A stretch of 64,000 nt of DNA from Babylonia areolata (taxonomy: Eukaryota; Mollusca; Gastropoda; Neogastropoda; Buccinidae), in contig NC_134900.1 of the NCBI RefSeq assembly GCF_041734735.1, positions 34,762,221 to 34,826,220 of the forward strand, read 5' to 3'. Below, one piece after another: positions 56,101 to 64,000 of the stretch. The position numbers and the translations under genes were made by a program. The notes beneath the pieces are model-generated. The model had not been told where the DNA came from and ran no database searches. It saw only the letters and a list, made by a program, of their open reading frames with translations. Within the stretch, counting starts at the first letter, position 1. Each line of letters starts with the position of its first letter.

Positions 56101-59100
56101 ACACAGAACCTTATTTTCAATACCACATCCTGTGAGGAAAACACAGAACCTAATTACAGTACCTTATTTTCTATGCCACATCCTGTGAAGAAAACACAGT
56201 ACCTTATTTTCTATGCCACATCCTGTGAAGAAAACACAGAACCTTATTTTCTATGCCACATCCTGTGAAGAAAACACAGAACCTTATTTTCTATGCCACA
56301 TCCTGTGAAGAAAACACAGAACCTTATTTTCTATGCCACATCCTGTGAAGAAAACACAGTACCTTATTTTCTATGCCACATCCTGTGAAGAAAACACAGA
56401 ACCTTATTTTCTATGCCACATCCTGTGAAGAAAACACAGAACCTTATTTTCTATGCCACATCCTGTGAAGAAAACACAGTACCTTATTTTCTATGCCACA
56501 TCCTGTGAAGAAAACACAGAACCTTATTTTCAATGCCACATCCTGTGAAGAAAACACCAGAATTTGGGGCATTTTGAATGGTAACGAGGGGAATGATGCT
56601 GCTGCTATGGGCGTCCATTTGGCCTTGGGACTACTCAACAAACCTGTACACTCATCATATATCCCAGCAACAACCAGGCTGGGAGGTGCGGACAAAAAAC
56701 AAAAAAAAGTTTTCTTATTTGTAAAGGAGTTAAAGAGTGTATGACTGAAACTAGTTTTAGAAAGAAAAAAGTGATAGTCATATTGTTTCATTTCTATAGG
56801 AACAATCCTCTCTATTAGGTTCATGACAATCACGAACAAGTTCCTCTACGCCAGATATAGTAAATGAAACCCCCAAATGAAGGCTTGAAGTTAAAATACT
56901 GTGGGACGTCGAGGGGGGGTTGTGCATGAATCACAAACAAGTTCCTCTATGCCAGATACAGTAAAGGAAACCCCTAAATAAAGGTTTGAAGTTAAAATAT
57001 TGTGGGGGGGTTTTTTGTTTGTTTGTTTTTTTGCATGAATCACAAACAAGTTTCTCTATGCCAGATACAGTAAATGAAACCCCTAACTAAAGGTTTGAAG
57101 TTAAAATATTGTGGGTTTTTTTTGTTTTGTTGTTTTTTTTTGCATGAATCACAAATAGGTTCCTGTATGCCAGATATAGTAAATGAAAACCCTAAATAAA
57201 GGCTTGAAATTAAAATACTGTGTGTGTGGGTGGGGGGGGGGGGGGCATGAATCACAAACAAGTTCCTCTATGCCAGATATACTAAATGAAACCCCTAAAC
57301 AAAGGCTTGAAGTTAAAATATTGTGGGGGGTTTTCTGTGCCCACTTCTTGCATTTCCACACTCCCTATCTGTCAGTGTACTTGGTAGGGCACAATCCTCC
57401 TCAGAATAATCAGAATCACTTGGGTTGACCAATAAAAACACTGCTTTCCTCTTTTTTTTTCCACCACATTTTTGTTGTCACTCCCCTGGCAATTCAAACA
57501 AAGATCTAACCACCTCTTCAGCACTGGAAGCATGTTGACAAACTCGACAACTTTCTGCTTTAAAAAGCACAAAAATATATGCATCAAAATTTAACTGAAT
57601 TGCTGAAAAATCATTCCAGAACAGTCTACATGACAACTGCCATTTGCAAAGGAAGCTGAAGAGAAATCTGTTGTGACAAGAGTATTACACTTCACTACAA
57701 TAAAAGAGTGCAGTGATCATATGACCAGCCTGACAATCGACTACGAGATGACTCCTGAACTGTGGCTAAAAAAACTGTGGTCAGGAGTGAAAGGCTTGAT
57801 GGAATAAATGAGATAATGTACATTATGTGTATACAATTTTCTGTAAAGAAAAAATAACAAATTCAATACCCATTTTCATTCAGAAAAACCACAGACTGTC
57901 AGCGTCTCACCTCGCCCGTGTCCCACAGTCTCCACGTTGAGGTAGGCAGACACCTTGGCGAAGCATCCGTCGTTGTCACGAGCAGCACAGGTGTACTGTC
58001 CGGCATCTGTCTCCACCACCTCACTCACCATCAGGTAGTTGTTCACCAGGATCTGTGACAGAAAGACCCGCCATCACCATCACAGTCTTCATTAACGTCA
58101 CCACCGTTATGATCATCGTTGTCGTTGTCCCCCTCTTTCTGTGCACAGAAAGACCCACCATCACTGTCACCGTCTTCACTAACGTCACCACCGTTATGAT
58201 CGTCGTTGTCGTTGTCCCCCTCTTTCTGCGCACAGAAAGACCCACCATCACTGTCACCCTCTTCACTAACGTCACCACCGTTATGATCACTGTCATTGTC
58301 CCCCTCTTTCTGTGCATAGAAGGACCTGCATGGCAACATCTCTTTTCGGTAGACTGATACCATTTGTAAATGCACACATTTATTTTTAAACCAGTACTGT
58401 GAAATTACCATCACCATCTTCAGTGACATCGCCATCATTATGATCATCGTTGTAGTCATCCCGCTCTTTCTGTGCACAGAAAGACCCGCATGGCTACAGC
58501 TGCCACAATGGCAGGGTAAAAGACAGGCGCCAACAGCCGAGGGGTTAAAGCGTTGAATTTTCAATCTGCAGGTCCCAGGTTCGAATCCTGGTCATGACGC
58601 CTGGTGGCTAAAAGGCTGCATTTAATAACAAAAATACGGGGTTTTTTTGTTTGCCCCCCCCCCCCCCCCCCCACAGCAGTGTTGCATTCTATTACAAAAA
58701 TACATAGTTTTTTTTCCCCCCCTCCAGTCACAACTCCTCTAGGGCGGGTGGAGCTTGACGCACACACCTGTTGGCCAGCACCTCCAGGTCAAGTTGTTCA
58801 GGGCTATCGTCTTGGTTCTAGAATGTTCAAAGATTAAGCACGTCACCTCTACCCCTATATCCATCTCCGGCTGTGGCATACCACCCCCCAGTCTCTTAAC
58901 TCACTCAGTACTGCCAGTTCGCTGCCCTGACTTTCCTCACAGATGGCCCATTCACTTGGGTAAGAAATGAAATGAAATGAAATGATGGTGCTTAGAGCCT
59001 CGCTGACCACTAAGGCCATCTCATGGCTATTGCCGCGTTACTTGGGTAAGAAACAGAATTGCCAAAAAACAAGTATCAAACATTATGACCTGTTAATTTC

Positions 59101-62100
59101 CAAACTGATCAGCAACATAACCAGTTGGCTGGGGACAAAATTTAAAACTTCTTCCCTTCTCATGCTATCATACAGTGAGATGATGAAAGTATCCATACTT
59201 TTTGTTCGAAATTTGCACACACTGAGGATTTGTAAACAAATCCAGGAATGCAGAGTTTGAAACAGATTGAATTCAGAACATAATATTGCTCCAACAGGCT
59301 CCTTCATCTAATGCTGTTTTCTGCCCTGTGAGTGAAAAGAAACTGGGTCTGATGTCATTGTTGACACGCACTGTTGACATGAACCAGTCACCTAGGAAAT
59401 AACTCTCCTGCTCACGAGCACAGCAACACTCTGCATTTATTGGTTGCAGTGGAGAGTGGAAAAATCAGTTTAGATGTTCTTAGCTTGTAATGTCAATATG
59501 CAAATTAAGCGCCACTCCAAAAATTCAAAACATTCTAAAGCCCTGATCAGGGTCCTTCATCTGAATAAGTTGTAAACAGTATGCCCTTGATTGGGGCCCA
59601 CTGAACGGAACGAGTTAAAAAAAAAACCTTGGCATCTACTTACATAAAATGCTCTCCAAGGATGCACATATCGAACACTTATGCCACACTGTTCTATCAG
59701 TTACACAGGATAGGCAAATTTCGCTCTTTCTTCTCCACTGCCACTGGCAACAAACTTGCACGTTTTACGTGTTGGTTTTTACATTGTACAAGCAACTGAG
59801 CATATTTTACAAGGAAAGGCACAATATAAAGGCACTATATAAATTGGAGAGTAGCAGGACGTGTAAGGGGGTCAGCAGCAGCAGCAGTAGCGGTAGTAGT
59901 AGTGGTGGTGGTGGTGGTGCTGGTAGTAGTAGTAATAGTAGCTGTAGTGTGGTTTGAAGGGGTGGGGACCTGACTACCCCTCCACCCCTCCCTCAAGACT
60001 ATCCATCACTTGTCACAAGAACCACAACACCACAAACAGCAGCAGCAGTAGTACTGTAGAGACGCGGAGTTACCCACCCTTTTCCGCGGCCCCTGGACCA
60101 GCATGTCTCCGTCCTTCCTCCACATGGTCACGTCGGCCTCCGGCACCAGACACTGGAACAGAGCCGTCTCCCCTTCCCGCACCGTCATGTTCTGCGGAGA
60201 TCGCTCCACCGCTGTGTGACAGTTCAGTTCAGTTCAGTTACTCAAGGAGGCGTCACAGCATTCGGACAAATCCATATATGCTACACTTCATCTGTCAAGC
60301 AGATGCCTGACCTGCTAGCTGCGTAACCCAACATGCTTTGTCAGGCCTTGAGGGAAAAAAAAAGGAAAGAAAAAAGGTAAGCAGACAGACAATCAAATAA
60401 AATACAATGCAGAAAAAAACTCGAAAGAAAAACAGATAGATAAATAAATAAGTAAATAAATAAACAAATGTAGGAAAAAGATAAAAAATAAAAATAAAAA
60501 ATAAAAAAAGATGATAAAGAAAGAAAAAAAAAGCCAGTGAGGTGACAGCCCTTCACTGACATCCTGACCTGTGAGCTATGTCTTATCTCAGTGAGGTGAC
60601 AGCCCTTCACTGACATCCTGACCTGCAAGCTCTGTCTTATCTCAGAGAGGTGACAGCTCTTCACTGACATCCTTACATGTGAGCTATGTCTTATCTCAGT
60701 GAGGTGACAGCCCTTCACTGACATCCTTACACGTGAGTTATGTCTTATCTCAGTGAGGTGACACCCCTTCACTGACATCCTTACACGTGAGTTATGTCTT
60801 ATCACAGTGAGGCGACAGCCCTTCAATGACATCCTTACATGTGAGCTATGTCTTATCTCAGTGAGGCGACACCCCTTCACTGACATCCTTACATGTGAGC
60901 TATGTCTTATCACAGTGAGGTGACACCCCTTCACTGACATCCTGACCTGCAAGCTCTGTCTTATCTCAGAGAGGTGACAGCTCTTCACTGACATCCTGAC
61001 CTGCAAGCTCTGTCTTATCTCAGTGAGGTGACAGCCCTTCACTGACATCCTGACCTGCAAGCTCTGTCTTATCTCAGTGAGGTGACAGCTCTTCACTGAC
61101 ATCCTGACCTGCAAGCTGTCTTATCTCAGTGAGGTGACACCCCTTCACTGACATCCTTACACGTGAGTTATGTCTTATCACAGTGAGGCGACAGCCCTTC
61201 AATGACATCCTGACCTGCAAGCTCTGTCTTATCTCAGAGAGGTGACAGCTCTTCACTGACATCCTTACATGTGAGCTATGTCTTATCTCAGTGAGGTGAC
61301 ACCCCTTCACTGACATCCTTACATGTGAGCTATGTCTTATCTCAGTGAGGCGACAGCCCTTCACTGACATCCTTACACGTGAGTTATGTCTTATCACAGT
61401 GAGGCGACAGCCCTTCACTGACATCCTTACATGTGAGCTATGTCTTATCTCAGTGAGGCGACACCCCTTCACTGACATCCTTACATGTGAGCTATGTCTT
61501 ATCACAGTGAGGTGACACCCCTTCACTGACATCCTGACCTGCAAGCTCTGTCTTATCTCAGAGAGGTGACAGCTCTTCACTGACATCCTGACCTGCAAGC
61601 TCTGTCTTATCTCAGTGAGGTGACAGCCCTTCACTGACATCCTGACCTGCAAGCTCTGTCTTATCTCAGTGAGGTGACAGCTCTTCACTGACATCCTGAC
61701 CTGCAAGCTGTCTTATCTCAGTGAGGTGACAGCTCTTCACTGACATCCTGACCTGCAAGCTATGTCTTATCTCAATGAGGTGACAGCTCTTCACTGACAT
61801 CCTGACCTGCAAGCTATGTCTTATCTCAGTGAGGTGACAGCCCTTCACTGACATCCTAGCCTGCAAGCTGTCTTATCTCAGTGAGGTGACAGCCCTTCAC
61901 TGACATCCTAGCCTGCAAGCTGTCTTATCTCAGTGAGGTGACAGCCCTTCACTGACATCCTTACATGTGAGCTATGTCTTATCTCAGTGAGGTGACAGCT
62001 CTTCACTGATGAGTACTTGTCTGCATCTTCTTGATAAAAAAAATAAAAGAAAAAAGAAAAAAACCCAAACCTCCCAGCAATAACAAGAAACGGAAACAAA

Positions 62101-62294
62101 GCTCACGCAGAGAGCAGGGTTCCTTGATGGTGAGCCAGATGGACTGCTCCAGGAGGTCAGTAGGGGTCAAGGCCATGCAGGTGTAACGACCTTCATGCTG
62201 TTCCTGCACCTCCGAGATGTAGACCACGCCTCCTGGGTGCACCTCCACCCCCACCCGCCGGTCATACTCTGTCAGGATCCGGTCCCCGTATAGC
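49909..62294 (-). CDS. Ig-domain trypsin-like serine protease, 5' end missing
   Basis: Seven - strand exons with matching phases encode about 420 residues that end the protein. In order: the C-terminal half of an Ig-like domain (GRYTCMAL), a complete Ig-like domain (LFQC, MWRKDG, GQYTCAAR), a zymogen linker ECGKPK, an activation site after SYR (new N-terminus ISSG), then an S1A protease. The triad is complete: His in VTAAHC, Asp in NNDLALFEL and Ser in GDACAGDSGGP. The residue six before Ser is Asp, and Gly lies at the 216 and 226 positions, predicting cleavage after Lys or Arg. The linker Cys and the Cys in IMPICL would hold a two-chain enzyme together. It is most likely extracellular; the signal peptide would be upstream of the window. 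ATTAAA at 49704-49709 on the - strand may be its polyA signal. Ig plus S1 fits several invertebrate proteases, so no symbol is given. Confidence 0.88.
50245..50600 (-). mobile_element. SINE family 1, degraded
   Basis: Reverse copy with GTTCGTGGGCTGCAACTCCC and GGATCTTTAATATGTGCAT, and a worn head. Its 3' end is partly duplicated. 50600-51267 then holds AT-rich unique-looking DNA. Confidence 0.7.
51268..51459 (-). CDS. Protease gene exon: catalytic Asp
   Basis: The acceptor is GATCAG and the donor GTCAGG, phase 0 in and out, 64 codons. It encodes SSFNNDLALFELDEPV with the catalytic Asp, and IMPICLERA with the Cys expected to pair with the zymogen linker. Its first bases and acceptor recur at about 51559 and 51699. 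Confidence 0.9.
51460..51880. repeat. Duplications of a protease exon's acceptor end
   Basis: AAACAGTGCCAGGTCGTTG, then GAAACTGGAACCCTGATCGC, the first bases of the catalytic-Asp exon with its acceptor, occur in the exon (from 51426) and again from 51559 and 51699, with 133 and 140 bp spacing. AATGATAATAA spacers are repeated too. Confidence 0.88.
52050..52235 (-). mobile_element. LINE 3' end fragment
   Basis: The - strand reads TWHKLPQPNLSGQKSPFKSG, then LKTHLYKYASMD and a stop, the typical C-terminus of a LINE ORF2, followed by a (TG)n run. It lies next to the 72-bp array. Confidence 0.65.
52236..53062. repeat. 72-bp minisatellite, about 11 copies
   Basis: The unit has GGTACGCTGTGCTTGTAACG, TCTTTTCACGATGTGGGACA and CAATGTAAAAACTGGCATGA; 72-74 bp. 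The period is a multiple of three, so frames of over 200 codons stay open on both strands. These are not genes. Confidence 0.95.
53262..53392 (+). mobile_element. SINE family 1, 3' end
   Basis: AAAATGGAGTATGGCTGCCT to GTTGCAGCCCAAGAACGAAG; short-form tail. 53393-54240 holds no gene; GGAGTTTACAG-centred text near 53222 recurs near 53722. Confidence 0.75.
54376..54576 (-). CDS. Protease gene exon: catalytic His
   Basis: The acceptor is CCTCAG and the donor GTGAGG, phase 0 in and out, 67 codons. It encodes FCGGSLLNERWLVTAAHC with the catalytic His and runs to YILHPDFE. Confidence 0.92.
54600..54765. repeat. 75-80 bp direct duplication
   Basis: TTCATCCAGC, then CATCAACAGGCTTGTAGCC and CACTCACCCCACACA, occur twice, just right of the catalytic-His exon. 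54766-55490 holds nothing recognised. Confidence 0.75.
55495..55620 (+). mobile_element. SINE family 1, 3' end
   Basis: CAGTATGGCTGCCTACATGG, then GCAGCCCACGAACGAAGAAG; short-form tail. Confidence 0.75.
55654..55769 (-). CDS. Protease gene exon: zymogen linker and activation site
   Basis: The acceptor is TCCACAG and the donor GTGGGT, phase 1 in and 0 out. It reads ECGKPKVNAFEGRSYR, then ISSGREAPEGSAPWHVIIRE. Cleavage after Arg would free the Ile N-terminus that activates S1 proteases. The usual IVGG is ISSG here. Confidence 0.87.
55770..56560. repeat. 40-bp array repeating a protease exon acceptor
   Basis: About 17 units hold TATGCCACATCCTGTGAAGA and AAACACAGAACCTTATTTTC. On the - strand each reads TTTTCTTCACAG-GATGTGGCA, matching the acceptor and first bases of the zymogen-linker exon (TTTCTCCACAG-AGTGTGGCA). 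Confidence 0.92.
56826..57335. repeat. 90-110 bp tandem repeat, about 5 copies
   Basis: Each has AATCACAAACAAGTTCCTCT, ATGCCAGATACAGTAAATGA and GGCTTGAAGTTAAAATA, separated by variable G/T-rich filler. 57336-57905 holds nothing recognised. Confidence 0.85.
57911..58052 (-). CDS. Protease gene exon: second Ig domain, second half
   Basis: The acceptor is GTCACAG and the donor GTGAGA, phase 0 in and 1 out. It encodes VVETDAGQYTCAARDNDGCF, then SAYLNVET, completing the Ig fold, and GHGR before the zymogen linker. Copies of its acceptor region follow to the right. Confidence 0.88.
58053..58490. repeat. 87-bp repeat of a protease exon acceptor region
   Basis: Three close units and one decayed unit (about 58405-58490) hold ACAGAAAGACCCACCATCAC and CGTCGTTGTCGTTGTCCCCC. 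On the - strand each contains CTTTCTGTGCACAG, like the real acceptor CTTTCTGTCACAG of the second Ig exon. Confidence 0.88.
58525..58622 (+). mobile_element. SINE family 1, head only
   Basis: AGCCGAGGGGTTAAAGCG (A box) and CAGGTTCGAATCCTGG (B box), cut off after GGCTAAAAGG. A tRNA finder may flag it, but it is a SINE head. Confidence 0.7.
58630..60060. other. Intron sequence with one shared repeat end
   Basis: Poly-C near 58658-58672; the 58988-59042 segment is the reverse complement of 20372-20425; a short CAGCAG/TAGTAG-rich stretch lies near 59873-59945. No exon recognised. Confidence 0.45.
60078..60211 (-). CDS. Protease gene exon: second Ig domain, first half
   Basis: The acceptor is ACACAG and the donor GTGGGT, phase 1 in and 0 out. 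It encodes PQNMTVREGETALFQC, then VTMWRKDGDMLVQG, the B- and C-strand signatures of an I-set-like Ig domain. Confidence 0.87.
60220..60355 (-). mobile_element. SINE family 2, 3' end
   Basis: A CAGTTCAGTTCAGTTACTC start, GGAGGCGTCACAGC, AGCAGATGCCTGACC and TCAGGCCTTGAGG, followed by A-rich DNA to 60535. Confidence 0.72.
60536..62018. repeat. 54-bp minisatellite, about 27 copies, with higher-order order
   Basis: The unit has GTGAGGTGACAGCCCTTCAC and TGACATCCTGACCTGCAAGC. The segment from about 60897 recurs at about 61492, a higher-order period near 595 bp (11 units). The period is a multiple of three, so long - strand frames stay open; these are not genes. Confidence 0.95.
62107..62294 (-). 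CDS. Protease gene exon: Ig domain C-terminal half
   Basis: The acceptor is AACAG just above 62294 and the donor GTGAGC just below 62107, phase 2 in and 1 out. It encodes ILTEYDRRVGVEVHPGG, then GRYTCMALTPTDLLEQS, the E/F-strand region of an Ig fold, and ends KEPCSL. Copies of its acceptor extend to about 62935. Confidence 0.85.
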
Positions 62295-62935
62295 CTGTTG
62301 GCACAACAGTCACCACTTAATTTTTTTTTTTTAATTAAAAAAAAAAAAAAAAAAAAGTACCTGTATAGCCTTTTGGCACAACAGCCACCACTTCTGTTTT
62401 TGTTTATTAATCCCAATATAACTTGTTGGAACAACAGTCACCACTTTTTTTTTTTCTTAATTGTCCCCATATAGCCTGTTAAAACAGTCACCAGTCAGTG
62501 TTTTTTTCCTCTTTAACAGTCCCCCTTTTAGCCTGTTGGCACAAGTCACCACTCCTTTTTTGTCTGTTTCTTTTCAGCTGTCCCTGTATAGCCTGTTAGA
62601 AGAACATCACCAGTCTTTTTTTTTCTTAAACAGTCATTGTATAGTCTGTTGGCATAGCAGTCACCACTCTTTTTTTTTTTTAAATATTGAGTCCATGTAT
62701 ATAACCTGTTCAGATAGCAGAACACTTTTAATAACATTTTTAACAGTCATTATATAGCCCGTTTGCACAGCTGTCACCAATCTTTTCTTAATTTTTTTGC
62801 CCAGCATTTTAAAAAAAAGTTCTAACAGTCCCTCTATAGCTTGTTGGCATGTCAGAAAAAAACATTTTCAGTCCCTTTATAGTCAGCTTAAAAAAAATAT
62901 CAACAGTGCCTGTATGGCCTGCTGGCATAGCATTC
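62295..62935. repeat. 52-80 bp array repeating a protease exon acceptor
   Basis: About 11 divergent units hold GTATAGCCTGTTGGCACAAC and AGTCACCACT. On the - strand each carries GTGACTGTTGTGCCAACAG, then GCTATAC, the acceptor of the first Ig exon. Confidence 0.88.
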
Positions 62936-62985
62936 ATTTATTTTCATTTTTCAAAAATATCCTGCAGACCACATGACATCTACAG

Positions 62986-63515
62986 GTGCAATAACCAAAT
63001 TGTTAAAGCGTTGGACTTTCCATCTGAGGGTCCCAGGTTCAAACCTCAGTGACGGCGCCTGGTGGGTAAAGGGTGGAGATTTTTCCTATCTCCCAGGTCA
63101 ACATATGTGCAGGCCTGCTAGTGCCTGACCCCCCTTCGTGTGTATATGCACGCAGAAGATCAAATATGCACTTTAAAGATCCTGTAATCCATGTCAGTGT
63201 TCAGTGTGTTATGGAAACAAGAACATACCCAGCATGCACACCCCCAAAAATGGAAAATGGCTGCCTACATGGCGGGGTAAATAAACAAAAATAGTCTACA
63301 CGTAAAATGTTACATGTCTGTCAGAGTGCTTATGTGTGTGCCTGAAATCTGATTGAATGACACAGGAAATGAATGATGAGCGCCCAAAGGCAGCCATCAG
63401 TCGCTCAACCCAGGTAGGCAGCCTGTCATGCAAATGACCCCGTGTTTGTAAAGCACTTAGAGCTTGGTCTCCGACCAATGATAGGCACTATGTAAGTATC
63501 CATATCAATCAATCA
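62986..63515 (+). mobile_element. SINE family 1, long form, with 8-bp target duplication
   Basis: Complete from GTGCAATAACCAAATTG to the TATCAATCAATCA tail. ATCTACAG lies on both sides (62978-62985 and 63516-63523). Confidence 0.87.
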
Positions 63516-63534
63516 ATCTACAGATCACATATGA

Positions 63535-64000
63535 AAAGACCACAGACCACACAACAGGTACACAGACCACACGACAGGTACACAGACCGTACAAGAGGTA
63601 CACAGACCACACAACAGGTACACAGACCATACGAGAGGTACACAGACCACACAACAGGTACACAGACCATACAAGAGGTACACAGACCACACGACAGGTA
63701 CACAGACCACAAGACAGGTACACAGACCATAGGGACACAGACCATACAAGAGGTACCATACAAGAGGTACAGACCATACAAGAGGTACACAGACCACACA
63801 ACAGGTACACAGACCATACGACAGGTACACAGACCACATGACAGGTGCACAGACCACGTGACAGGTACACGGACCACGTGACAGGTACACAGACCACGTG
63901 ACAGGTACACAGACCACATGACAGGTACACGGACCACATGACAGGTACACAGACCATGTGACAGGTACACGGACCACATGACAGGTACACAGACCAAGTG
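63535..64000. repeat. 20-bp array running off the right edge
   Basis: About 23 units of ACAGACCACAYGACAGGTAC with one irregular stretch near 63728-63775. Open frames in all three - strand frames are products of the repeat. Confidence 0.93.

Noticed and set aside
58525-58610. tRNA gene
   Set aside because: It has A- and B-box words but matches the heads of the dispersed SINE family and lacks a convincing anticodon stem.
60341-61706. Two long - strand frames repeating MSVKGCHLTEIR-like peptides
   Set aside because: They come from the 54-bp minisatellite; the peptide follows the DNA unit and differs by random substitutions.
63505-63997. Frames of 150-161 codons in all three - strand frames
   Set aside because: A 20-bp array gives the same repeating peptide in every frame; not a gene.

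Overview
The window is animal nuclear DNA. It has split genes with GT-AG introns, a dense load of tRNA-derived SINEs, LINE remnants and a tyrosine-recombinase (DIRS-like) retroelement, and many intronic minisatellites. The repeat families and intron sizes suggest a gastropod mollusc, probably a caenogastropod; this is inference from memory of such genomes, not from a database search.

Two genes converge. On the + strand, 19 coding exons between 4791 and 40772 encode a 1241-residue F-box DNA helicase 1 (FBH1, also FBXO18). Every intron phase matches across the model, and the F-box and the UvrD-type helicase motifs occur in the expected order. On the - strand, 7 exons between 62294 and 49909 encode the C-terminal part of a secreted-type protein: one partial and one complete Ig-like domain, then a trypsin-like S1 protease with a full catalytic triad and Asp189. 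Its 5' exons lie beyond the right edge.

Layout: 1-4785 holds microsatellites and a broken CR1/Jockey-group LINE (1570-3535), then upstream sequence of FBH1. 4786-40772 is FBH1, whose introns are filled with minisatellites, SINEs, LINE 3' ends, a hairpin-ended repeat (three copies) and two DIRS-like terminal fossils. 40773-49908 is the region between the genes; it holds a near full-length but broken DIRS-like element (about 42625-48150) that split an older SINE, a local duplication, and a 300-bp inverted repeat with outward-facing TATA motifs. 49909-64000 is the protease gene and its repeat-rich introns, ending in a 20-bp array that runs off the edge.

The most unusual signal is that 9 of the 26 exons are directly bordered by tandem arrays or partial duplications that begin at, or contain, the exon's own splice junction. 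These are donors in FBH1 and acceptors in the protease gene. All nine lie on the right-hand (higher-coordinate) side of the exon, whichever way the gene is transcribed. This suggests a DNA-level expansion process with a fixed polarity, which then scatters decoy splice sites through the introns. A second pattern is that two other minisatellites sit just upstream of the same C-terminal segment of LINE coding sequence.
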